Assembly: GCA_963995525.1 (NCBI GenBank)
Contig: OZ023214.1
Span: 15,542,967 to 15,606,966, forward strand
From: Escarpia spicata
Taxonomy: Eukaryota > Annelida > Polychaeta > Sabellida > Siboglinidae
Reading direction: 5' to 3'
Length of the DNA stretch: 64,000 nt
Position numbers and translations under genes: made by a program
Shown: piece after piece, positions 12,401 through 25,110 of the stretch
How the letters are laid out: the number at the start of each line of letters is the position of its first letter
Position numbering within the stretch: position 1 is the first letter of the stretch
The notes under the pieces: generated by a model
Seen by the model: the letters and a program-made list of their open reading frames with translations, nothing else
Told to the model about the DNA's origin: nothing
Databases searched by the model: none

Positions 12401-15400
12401 AGGCTTGGTACACAGTGATGTTAAGTCAGTGAAGTGCCACACTGGTTAGGATGTTGGACTCTCATGGCCTTATTGAGGTTTGGTACACAGTGATGTTAAG
12501 TCAGTGAAGTGCCACACTGGTTAGGATGTTGGACTCTCATGGCCTTATTGAGGCTTGGTACACAGTGATGTTAAGTCAGTGAGGTGCCACATTGGTTAGG
12601 ATGTTGGACTCTCATGGCCTTATTGAGGCTTGGTACACAGTGATGTTAAGTCAGTGAGGAGCCACATTGGTTAGAATGTTGGACTCTCATGGCCTTATTG
12701 AGGCTTGGTACACAGTGATGTTAAGTCAGTGAGGTGCCACATTGGTTAGGATGTTGGACTCTCATGGCCTTATTGAGGCTTGGTACACAGTGATGTTAAG
12801 TCAGTGAGGTGCCACATTGGTTAGAATGTTGGACTCTTATGGTCTTATTGAGGCTTGGTACACAGTGATGTTAAGTCAGTGAGGAGCCACGTTGGTTAGA
12901 ATGTTGGACTCTCATGGCCTTATTGAGGCTTGGTACACAGTGATGTTAAGTCAGTGAAGTGCCACATTGGTTAGGATGTTGGACTCTCATGGCCTTATTG
13001 AGGCTTGGTACACAGTGATGTTAAGTCAGTGAGGTGCCACATTGGTTAGAATGTAGGACTCTTATGGCCTTATTGAGGCTTGGTACACAGTGATGTTAAG
13101 TCAGTGAGGAGCCACATTGGTTAGAATGTAGGACTCTTATGGCCTTATTGAGGCTTGGTACACAGTGATGTTAAGTCAGTGAGGTGCCACATTGGTTAGA
13201 ATGTAGGACTCTTATGGCCTTATTGAGGCTTGGTACACAGTGATGTTAAGTCAGTGAGCTGCCACATTGGTTAGAATGTAGGACTCTTATGGCCTTATTG
13301 AGGCTTGGTACACAGTGATGTTAAGTCAGTGAGGAGCCACATTGGTTAGAATGTAGGACTCTTATGGCCTTATTGAGGCTTGGTACACAGTGATGTTAAG
13401 TCAGTGAGGAGCCACATTGGTTAGAATGTAGGACTCTTATGGCCTTTTTGAGGCTTGGTACACAGTGATGTTAAGTCAGTGAGGAGCCACATTGGTTAGA
13501 ATGTTGGACTCTCATGGCCTTATTGAGGCTTGGTACACAGTGATGTTAAGTCAGTGAAGTGCCACATTGGTTAGGATGTTGGACTCTCATGGCCTTATTG
13601 AGGCTTGGTACACAGTGATGTTAAGTCAGTGAAGTGCCACACTGGTTAGGATGTTGGACTCTCATGGCCTTATTGAGGTTTGGTACACAGTGATGTTAAG
13701 TCAGTGAAGTGCCACACTGGTTAGGATGTTGGACTCTCATGGCCTTATTGAGGCTTGGTACACAGTGATGTTAAGTCAGTGAGGTGCCACATTGGTTAGG
13801 ATGTTGGACTCTCATGGCCTTATTGAGGCTTGGTACACAGTGATGTTAAGTCAGTGAGGAGCCACATTGGTTAGAATGTTGGACTCTCATGGCCTTATTG
13901 AGGCTTGGTACACAGTGATGTTAAGTCAGTGAGGTGCCACATTGGTTAGGATGTTGGACTCTCATGGCCTTATTGAGGCTTGGTACACAGTGATGTTAAG
14001 TCAGTGAGGTGCCACATTGGTTAGAATGTAGGACTCTTATGGCCTTATTGAGGCTTGGTACACAGTGATGTTAAGTCAGTGAGGTGCCACATTGGTTAGG
14101 ATGTTGGACTCTCATGGCCTTATTGAGGCTTGGTACACAGTGATGTTAAGTCAGTGAGGTGCCACATTGGTTAGAATGTAGGACTCTTATGGCCTTATTG
14201 AGGCTTGGCACACAGTGATGTTAAGTCAGTGAGGTGCCACATTGGTTAGGATGTTGGACTCTTATGGTCTTATTGAGGCTTGGTACACAGTGATGTTAAG
14301 TCAGTGAAGTGCCACATTGGTTAGGATGTTGGACTCTCATGGCCTTATTGAGGCTTGGTACACAGTGATGTTAAGTCAGTGAGGTGCCACATTGGTTAGA
14401 ATGTAGGACTCTTATGGCCTTATTGAGGCTTGGTACACAGTGATGTTAAGTCAGTGAGGTGCCACATTGGTTAGGATGTTGGACTCTCATGGCCTTATTG
14501 AGGCTTGGTACACAGTGATGTTAAGTCAGTGAGGAGCCACATTGGTTAGAATGTTGGACTCTCATGGCCTTATTGAGGCTTGGTACACAGTGATGTTAAG
14601 TCAGTGAGGTGCCACATTGGTTAGAATGTTGGACTCTCATGGCCTTATTGAGGCTTGGCACACAGTGATGTTAAGTCAGTGAAGTGCCACATTGGTTAGG
14701 ATGTTGGACTCTCATGGCCTTATTGAGGCTTGGTACACAGTGATGTTAAGTCAGTGAAGTGCCACATTGGTTAGGATGTTGGACTCTTATGGTCTTATTG
14801 AGGCTTGGTACACAGTGATGTTAAGTCAGTGAGGTGCCACATTGGTTAGGATGTTGGACTATCATGGCCTTATTGAGGCTTGGTACACAGTGATGTTAAG
14901 TCAGTGAAGTGCCACATTGGTTAGAATGTTGGACTCTCATGGCCTTATTGAGGCTTGGTACACAGTGATGTTAAGTCAGTGAAGTGCCACATTGGTTAGG
15001 ATGTTGGACTCTTATGGTCTTATTGAGGCTTGGTATACAGTGATGTTAAGTCAGTGAGGTGCCACATTGGTTAGAATGTTGGACTCTCATGGCCTTATTG
15101 AGGCTTGGTACACAGTGATGTTAAGTCAGTGAAGTGCCACATTGGTTAGGATGTTGGACTCTTATGGCCTTATTGAGGCTTGGTACACAGTGAGGTGCCA
15201 CATTGGTTAGAATGTTGGACTCTCATGGCCTTATTGAGGCTTGGTACACAGTGATGTTAAGTCAGTGAGGTGCCACATTGGTTAGAATGTAGGACTCTCA
15301 TGGCCTTATTGAGGCTTGGTACACAGTGATATTAAGTCAGTGAGGTGCCACATTGGTTAGAATGTTGGACTCTCATGACCTTATTGAGACTTGGCAATTT

Positions 15401-18400
15401 TCTTTCATGTACGGTTGTTTTGATATGAGTTTGCAATTCATTTATTTTTAAAACATAAACTATGATCTGAATACAACAACAACAATTATTAATGTACTCA
15501 GGGCTGTCAAGTTTTATTATAACATACAAATTTAATTCAGTTATGGAAATGCTATAGCATATATATTTAAATAGACATGCTTGGATACAATTACCATAAT
15601 TATTAATTTTCTATTTTGTCAGTCTATCACAGGTGATAATCACAACTGCCTGTCACACGCCCCGGCCTTTGTGTCCAGCACTCACACTGACCACCCACAT
15701 AGGCTTGTGGCGGTCAGTGGTACTGAGACGGTCAGTCTCTGTGGCCCCTCTCTGTCCATCCTCGACAGTGTGGAGAAGCAGGGGGGAGGAACGACGGCCA
15801 GCGTTGGCTTTACTGCCACCATCCAAAGAGTCTTCACCCACTGGTCAGTCGCTCAAGGGGGAGTCTAAAAACATGACTGGTCAGTCATTGTTGTGTTTAG
15901 GTGGTGAGGGAAGATTTCAAAACATGAATCATTTAATACATTTTGTTAAATTATTGTACAGACAGACAAAATGTATGTACTTAGTGCATTATTGTTGGAA
16001 CTGGTAATTGTAAAAAAATTATGAGAAAAAAGTAATACTCAAAATGTACACTGTATATCCAATTACAAATAATATTAATGATAAATAAATGAAATGTACA
16101 CATGTACACAGGTACAAGAAAGTTAAAAAAACATCAATACTCATTGATACCTAGTTGCTGCATAGGACCACATAGTTGTGTCTGCCATTTTGTGCAATCT
16201 CTAACTGTGTTCTCTGCCATCCTGCAAGAACTCCATCCCAGTAGGTTCCTCCCTGCCTCAGTAGTCCAACCCATGTTGACCGTCCTCCTTTCCTTTTACC
16301 TTCAAGGCATGACATTCTCCCTGCCTCAGTAGTCCAACCCATGTTGACCTTCATCCTTTCCTTTTACCTTCAAGGCATGACATTCTCCCTGCCTCTGTAG
16401 TCCAACCCATATTGACCTTCCTCCTTTCCTTTTACCTTCAACGCATGACATTCTCTGCCTCAGTAGTCCAACCCATGTTGAGCTTCCTCTTTCCTTTTAC
16501 CTTCAAGGCATGACATTCTCCCTGCCTCAGTAGTCCAACCCATATTGACCTTCCTCCTTTCCTTTTACCTTCAAGGCATGACATTCTCCCTGCCTCAGTA
16601 GTCCAACCCATGTTGACCTTCCTCCTTTCCCTTTACCTTCAAGGCATGACATTCTCTCTGCCTCAGTAGTCCAACCCATGTAGACCTTCCTCCTTTCCCT
16701 TTACCTTCAAGGCATGACATTCTCCCTGCCTCAGTAGTCCAACCCATGTTGACCTTCCTCCTTTCCTTATACCTTCAAGGCATGACATTCTCCCTGCCTC
16801 AGTAGTCCAACCCATGTTGACCTTCCTCCTTTCCCTTTACCTTCAAGGCATGACATTCTCTCTGCCTCAGTAGTCCAACCCATGTAGACCTTCCTCTTTC
16901 CTTTTACCTTCAAAGCATGACATTCTCCCTGCCTCAGTAGTCCAACCCATGTTGACATTCCTCTTTTCCTTTTACCTTCAAGGCATGACATTCACCCTGC
17001 CTCAGTAGTCCAACCCATGTTGACCTTCCTCTTTTCCTTTTACCTTCAAGGCATGACATTCACCCTGCCACAGTAGTCCAACCCATGTTGACCTTCCTCC
17101 TTTCCTTATACCTTCAAGGCATGACATTCTCCCTGCCTCAGTAGTCCAACCCATGTTGACCTTCCTCCTTTCCTTTTACCTTCAAGGCATGACATTCTCC
17201 CTGCCTCAGTAGTCCAACCCATGTTGACCTTCCTCCTTTCCTTTTACCTTCAAGGCATGACATTTTCCCTGCCTCAGTAGTCCTACCCATGTTGACCTTC
17301 CTCCTTTCCTTTTACCTTCAAGACATGACATTTTCCCTGCCTCAGTAGTCCTACCCATGTTGACCTTCCTCCTTTCCTATAACCTTCAAGGCATGACATT
17401 CCCCCTGCCTCAGTAGTCCAACCCATCTTGACCTTCCTCCTTTCCTTTTACCTTCAAGGCATGACATTCTCCCTGCCTCAGTAGTCCAACCCATGTTGAC
17501 CTTCCTCCTTTCCTTTTACCTTCAAGACATGACATTCTTCCTGCCTCAATAGTCCAACCAATGTTGACCTTCCTCCTTCCTTTTACCTTCAAGGCATGAC
17601 ATTCTCTCTGCCTCAGTAGTCCAACCCATGTTGACCTTCCTCTTTCCTTTTACCTTCAAGGCATGACATTCTCCCTGCCACAGTAGTCCAACCCATGTTG
17701 ACCTTCCTCCTTTCCTTTTACCTTCAAGGCATGACATTCTCCCTGCCTCAGTAGTTCAACCCGTGTTGACCTTCTTCCTTTCCTTTTACCTTTAAGACAT
17801 GACATTCTCCCTGCCTCAGTAGTCCTACCCATGTTGACCTTCCTCCTTTCCTATAACCTTCAAGGCATGACATTCTCCCTGCCTCAGTAGTCCAACCCAT
17901 GTTGACCTTCCTCCTTTCCTTTTACCTTCAAGGCATGACATTCTCCCTGCCTCAGTAGTCCAACCCATGTTGACCTTCCTCCTTTCCTTTTACCTTCAAG
18001 ACATGACATTCTCCCTGCCTCAGTAGTCCAACCCATGTTGACCTTCCTCCTTTCCTTTTACCTTCAAGGCATGACATTCTCCCTGCCTCCGTAGTCCAAC
18101 CCATGTTGACCTTCCTCCTTTCCTTTTACCTTCAAGACATGACATTCTCTCTGCCTCAGTAGTCCAACCCATGTTGACCATCCTCTTTCCTTTTACCTTC
18201 AAGGCATGACATTCTCCCTGCCTCCGTAGTCCAACCCATGTTGACCTTCCTCCTTCCTTTTATCTTCAAGGCATGACATTCTCCCTGCCTCAGTAGTCCA
18301 ACCCATGTTGACCTTCCTCCTTTCCTTTTACCTTCAAGACATGACATTCTCTCTGCCTCAGTAGTCCAACCCATGTTGACCTTCCTCTTTCCTTTTACCT

Positions 18401-21400
18401 TCAAGGCATGACATTCTCCCTGCCTCCGTAGTCCAACCCATGTTGACCTTCCTCCTTCCTTTTATCTTCAAGGCATGACATTCTCCCTGCCTCAGTAGTC
18501 CAACCCATGTTGACCTTCCTCTTTTCCTTTTACCTTCAAGGCATGACATTCTCCCTGCCACAGTAGTCCAACCCATGTTGACCTTCCTTTTACCTTCAAG
18601 GCATGACATTCTCCCTGCCTCAGTAGTCCAACCCATGTTGAACTTCTTCCTTTCCTTTTACCTTTAAGACATGACATTCTCCCTGCCTCAGTAGTCAAAC
18701 CCATGTTGACCTTCCTCCTTTCCTTTTACCTTCAAGACATGACATTCTCCCTGCCTCAGTAGTCCAACCCATGTGGACCTTCCTCCTTTCCTTTTACCTT
18801 CAAGACATGACATTCTCCCTGCCTCAGTAGTCCAACCCATGTTGACCTTCCACCTTTCCTTTTACCTTTAAGACATGACATTCTCCCTGCCTCAGTAGTC
18901 CAACCCATGTTGACCTTCCTCCTTTCCTTTTACCTTCAAGACATGACATTCTCCCTGCCTCAGTTGTCCAACCCATGTTGACCTTCCTCCTTTCCTTTTA
19001 CCTTCAATGCATGACATTCTCCCTGCCTCAGTAGTCCAACCCATGTTGACCTTCCACCTTTCCTTTTACCTTCAAGGCATGACATTCTCCCTGCCTCCGT
19101 AGTCCAACCCATGTTGACCTTCCTCCTTTCCTTTTACCTTCAAGGCATGACATTCTCCCTGCCTCAGTTGTCCAACCCATGTTGACCTTCCTCCTTTCCT
19201 TTTACCTTCAATGCATGACATTCTCCCTGCCTCAGTAGTCCAACCCATGTTGACCTTCCTCCTTTCCTTTTACCTTCAATGCATGACATTCTCCCTGCCT
19301 CAGTAGTCCAACCCATGTTGACCTTCCTCCTTTCCTTTTACCTTCAATGCATGACATTCTCCCTGCCTCAGTAGTCCAACCCATGTTGACCTTCCTCCTT
19401 TCCTTTTACCTTCAAGGCATGACATTCTCCCTGCCTCCGTAGTCCAACCCATGTTGACCTTCCTCCTTTCCTTTTACCTTCAAGGCATGACATTCACCCT
19501 GCCTCAGTAGTCCAACCCATGATGTTGATCTTCTTCTTTCCTTTTACCTTCAAGGCATGACATTCTCCCTGCCTCAGTAGTCCAACCCATGTTGACCTTC
19601 CTCCTTTCCTTTTACCTTCAAGGCATGACATTCTCCCTGCCACAGTAGTCCAACCCATGTTGACCTTCCTCCTTTCCTTTTACCTTCAAGGCATGACATT
19701 CTCCCTGCCTCCGTAGTCCAACCCATGATGTTGATCTTCTTCTTTCCTTTTACCTTCAAGGCATGACATTCTCCCTGCCTCCGTAGTCCAACCCATGATA
19801 TTGATCTTCTTCTTTCCTTTTACCTTCAAGGCATGACATTCTCCCTGCCTCCGTAGTCCAACCCATGATGTTGATCTTCCTCTTTCCTTTTACCTTCAAG
19901 GCATGACATTCATGTAGACACTAAACGAAAAAACATATGTCATTTGCATCCATGAATTAGTATTTACTGAAAACTGTGGAATGTCTTTCTAACAAAATAA
20001 AAATTTTGTTGATAAAATAAAGCTTAGACAAACTGCTACTATTCCATATGACTCACTGTATCTCACAGCACCAGGAGTGGGCAGGGAGCAGTGGACACAG
20101 AGGCTACAGCCATGGCCTGGTCTCTCCTGGTGCAGGATGTCTACGGTGCCGTGTGTCACATTGAGGTGACAGACAGGCTGACAGACAGAGTGCCGTGGAC
20201 AGAGATGTTACACTCGGGGGAGGGCAAGGTGTACACCTTCACTGGGCTCAGACTTGTCCGCAGAACTAGTCGGGCAAGGTGAGGAACATACCTGTTGGAT
20301 ATAACTGTAATCGAGTGTGTGCGTGTGTTTGTTTGCGTGTGTTTGTGTGTTTGTGCGTGTGTGTCTGCACATGTGTGTGTGAGTGTGTTTGTGTGTGTGC
20401 ATGTTTGTGCATGTGTGTGTCTGCGCATGTGTTTGTATGTGTGTGCATGTGTTTGTGTGTGTTCGTGTGTGTGTGTACATGTGTGCGTATGTGTGTGCGT
20501 GCATTTGTGTATGTGTGTGTGTGTATGAGTGCATGAGTGCATGCTTGCATGCATGCATGTGTGTGATACGTTTTCCTCTTAAATGTTCTGCATCTCAGGC
20601 TCCCAACTTACGACACTTCGGAAAAAATAATGCTTTCAATTTTTGGAAATTTCCCATAGGTTAAGAGTTCTTACCAGACATTAGATGATTGTTTGCAGTG
20701 TTATACTTATTTTTTATGATTATTTGAAATAACGTAAACCATACAATGCCCAATAGCGGATGTCTTAAGTTACATGCAACAGTCGTTGAAAATGTGCAGT
20801 TATTTAATTTGTAATGTTTACCATTAAAATAAGAAAGAAACCTTTTTCACAATTTCAGTTTGTTGCAACTGACCACAGTTGGCATGTTGTAGGTGTGCCG
20901 GCCTGTTTAGTGTCATTGACGCCATTTGGACAGCTACAGCCATGTCAAGACGTGAAGATGTCAGTCAGGACAGCTCACTGGGTGTAAGTATTTGGTATGT
21001 GAATGGAAATAGGTCCAGTGATCTGTTTTAAGTTTGTTACAATTTGTTTGTTACACTGAGTAAATATTATACAGACATATGTTTCTCTTGTAATAATGAT
21101 GCACTCATTTTACTAGGAATTTGTTTCATCATAAGTAATTTGTTTAATTAATTGCCAAGGTGGCTCTTATGACAGTGACTAAATGTTGCCTTAGGATAAA
21201 TCTCTCATCCCTTATATGACATTATCTTGTATTTTTCGATCATACATTATTTACTTACTACTTTTTTTGCCTGACCTGAATGTGGTATATCGTATGGTTT
21301 CAACTATAGCTCCAAACTAAGTTTGCTATTAAAAATTCTTGCTATTAAAATTCTATATTCTCAGTGTTTTTTCTTGAATGTAATATATTGTGTGGATCTG

Positions 21401-24400
21401 TATAAGACGTTGTGTTGTACGATGTCTTTGGGACAACTAAGTACGTCCTGTCTGTATAAGACGTTCTGTTGTATGATGTCTTTGGGTCAACTAAGTACGT
21501 CCTGTCTGTATAAGACGTTCTGTTGTATGATGTCTTTGGGACAACTAGGTATGTTCTCTTTCTGTTTGTAGTCGGAGCCAGTGATGTTCTCAGAGCCGCC
21601 GGGGTTCTGTTACCATTTGGCCGCCGTGTGCCCACAGAGTGGCTGCATGCTGTCTCCCCCACAGACACCCCCCCTCTACACCCCCATCTCTCACACCCCT
21701 CTCGCCTACCTCGCTCAGTTCCAGGGCAGGGTGACGTTGCTGGCAAGAGTGCTCTGTCACAGAAACGATGTAGGTTATTATTTATATCGACCTGGTCACT
21801 GAATGAGTTCATGAAGCACAAAAGACCTCCATTTATTTCCATATTTAAACCTCCTCAACACAATTTTTTCGCTGGTCTCATTTTAAATTAGCTTTGTGAA
21901 AAGGAAACCTACCTAGTGTCTACTGCCATATGCTAGCTCATTTGTGTAACATTTTAATCAACACAATTGCACGATTTAAAGAAGCAGAACCAACTTGTGA
22001 AGTAATTTTAAAATGACTATATTCAGATTTAATAGTTTACTGGTTTGTAACAGAAATTTGTATTATTTTCAGATATCTTCCCCATCAATAGACAGCATCC
22101 GGAGCGCCATCTATGTGACTGACTGCAGCCGAAGGGAGTCGGGAGAGAGATGGGAGAGTGGCTACGTGTGTGTGCTGGTGAAACAGACATGTCTCCCTCC
22201 ATGTCCGTGGCTGACCACTGGATCCGGGGTTGTCGTCTTCAAAGACCTTCTTTCTCATCAACCAGGTACAATATTCGCATGTGTTATTTATATGTGCAAG
22301 AATACCCATCTTGAGAGAAGGTAAGTAGACTGAAGATAGCAACATATAACGTAAGAACACTACTAAGAGATGAACAGATACAAGAACTGGAGGAAGTACC
22401 AGGTTGGTGTGTGATGTGATCGGGATCGGAGAAGTCAGAAGAAGAGAGGAATGCTTCACTACCTTACAAAGCGGCCATCTACTATACCATTCCACAGCAA
22501 ACAACGGCCAAGCAGGAGTAGGCTTTCTCATAAACAAGAGATGAAAAGAGAATATACTGAGGGTTGACAGCACCAGCCCCAGAGTAGCAGAACTTGTTCT
22601 GTGTATAACAAAGCGCTATAAACTGAAGATAATACAAGTATATGCACCAACAACATCATATTCAGACGAAGACACAGACAACTTCTACAACGACGTAGAT
22701 GAGACCTTAGAAAAGCCAACCCACTACACGATAGTGATGGGAGACTTTAATGCGCAAATAGGGAAATGAACAAACATTTAGGAAACAGCAACAGGCAAAT
22801 TTGGCCTAGGTGTGAGAAACGAAAGAGGCGACACCTTGGTAGAATGGGCAACATTAAGAAAGTACAAAATCATTAATACTATGTTCCAGAAGAAAGCAGG
22901 GAGGAGATGGACATGGGAAAGCCCAAACAGAGAAACGAAGAACGAAATTGACTACATCCTGACAAACAGGTCAGACATGGTCACTGACGTAACTGTCATC
23001 AACCAAGTCAACATCGGAAGTGACCACAGAATGGTAATGAGCAACATAAAACTGGACGTCAAGGCTGAAAGGAAGAAATTGATAAACAAGAGACCATCGA
23101 GTGTAGATACCACACAAATCGGAAGAAAAAAGATTGAATTCCAACTCGAACTGCGAAATCGATTCGAGTCACTACAGGAACTAGACAACATCAACACTAT
23201 GAGCGAAAACATCACTGAGATGATCCAACTAAGTGCGACAAGTGTAGCCAAAGCAATCAACAGGCATGTAGTGACGAGAATATCATCACTGACACAAGCA
23301 CTAATGATGAAACGACGAGAAATGGTGGATAACGGTGACCATAAAAAACAAGTAGAGTACGCAGAAATATGCAAGACCATCAAAAAGAAAACTAAGGAGG
23401 ACATCAGAAAGTACAAACAAGAGATCGTACGAGAAACAATTATGTCGTCAAAGAGCCTGAACAAAACACAGGCACTAGGCCGAGACAGCCTGATTACACT
23501 TCTAGACAAGCAGGGTAGAGAAATACAAGACCAAGATGTGATCATGGAACGAATAGAGGAATTCTACACTGAGCTATACGACAGTGAACAGAGTACCGTA
23601 ATTCACACCGACCCGAAAGAAGTACCAGAGATAACACCATGGGAAGTGGAAGCTGCGCTAAGAGATATGAAGAATGGGAAGACATCAGGCAACGACCATG
23701 TAAACATTGAAACATTAAAAGCAGGAGAAGATATCATCTCGAAGACACTGACTAAGCTGTATACTAAATGCTTATCAGAAAGACGAATACCCACTGCTTG
23801 GAAGAACGCAAAGATGGTGATTATCTTCAAGAAGGGAAATAAGAAAGACTTAAAGAACTATAGACCGATATGTCTGTTATCAAACATCTACAAATTACTC
23901 ACAAAGATACTAATGAATAGGCTAGAAAAGACACTCGACAAAAACCGACCACGAGAGCAAGCAGGATTCAGAAGCAGGTACTCAACGACAGACCACATAC
24001 ATGTTGTAAACCAACTGAAAGAAAAGTGCCGAGAATATAATATCCCGCTGTGCATCACTTTCATTGACTACGAGAAGGCTTTCGACTCGGTGCAAACTCA
24101 AGCAATACTGACCTCCCTTCAAGAACAGGGGATAGAAGATGTGTACATCGATCTCCTGAAAGACATCTACACTAATAGCTCGGTGACAGTCCACCTACAC
24201 AAAAAGAGCAACAAGATCAACATGAAGAGAGGAGTACGACAGGGTGACACCATATCGCCCAAGATGTTCACGGCAACACTCGAAAGCATATTCCGAAGAC
24301 TGACCTGGGAAACCAGAGGCTTGAAGATAGATGGAGAATATCTCAGTCATCTTTGCTTCGCCGACGACATACTCATATGCACTACCACACCGCAAGAACT

Positions 24401-25073
24401 ACCAAACATGCTGCAGGAGCTAGCTGATGAAAATGAAAAACAAGGTCTAAGGATGAACATCTCAAAGACAAAAGATGCTAGGAAATAACACACCAATATA
24501 TATATCAACACGACGCAGATAGAGACCGTTGAAAGCTAATCTATCTGGGACAGTGATACAGTATCAGAGACAAAAATCAAGACAAGGAGATTCAAAGAAG
24601 GATCACCGCCGGCTGGACAGCTTTCGCCAAACACCGGGACATCTTCAAGGGTAACTTTGGAACCTGCTTGAAGAGACAAGTCTTCAACTCATGCGTACTT
24701 CCAGCAATGACATACGGCGCGAAACATGGGCACTCACCATCCAGGCAAAGAACAAGCTAGCACAAACAAAGATGGAAAGAAGTATGTTAAACATCACATA
24801 TCGGGAGAGAAAAACAAACATCTGGGTAAGACAGAAGACAAAGGTCATAGACGTGATAGAACAAATCAGAAGACAAAAGTGGACCTGGGCAGGGCACATT
24901 AGCAGACTACGAGATAAGACCTTACGAAGGGAAATGATCTAAAGGAAGACCAGCGAGACGATGGAGAGACGAACTAGACGAGTACTGGAAGGGCATCATC
25001 TGGCAGAGGATAGCGCAAGACAGGCAGATTTGGAAACGACATGCTGAGGCCTTCGCCCAACCACGGCTGCACA

Positions 25074-25110
<37 letters not shown>

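Noticed and set aside
10828..15396. Possible CRISPR-like array of 75-bp units
   Set aside because: There are no unique spacers; whole units are repeated end to end, and the context is a eukaryotic intron.
20156..20664. Overlapping frames of His/Thr or Cys/Val
   Set aside because: They cross the (GT)n microsatellite; only the part in SPIDR exon 11 (ending 20278) is coding.
25074..25110. (GAT)n tract as an Asp-rich or His-rich coding repeat
   Set aside because: It is the 3' tail of the RTE-like element.
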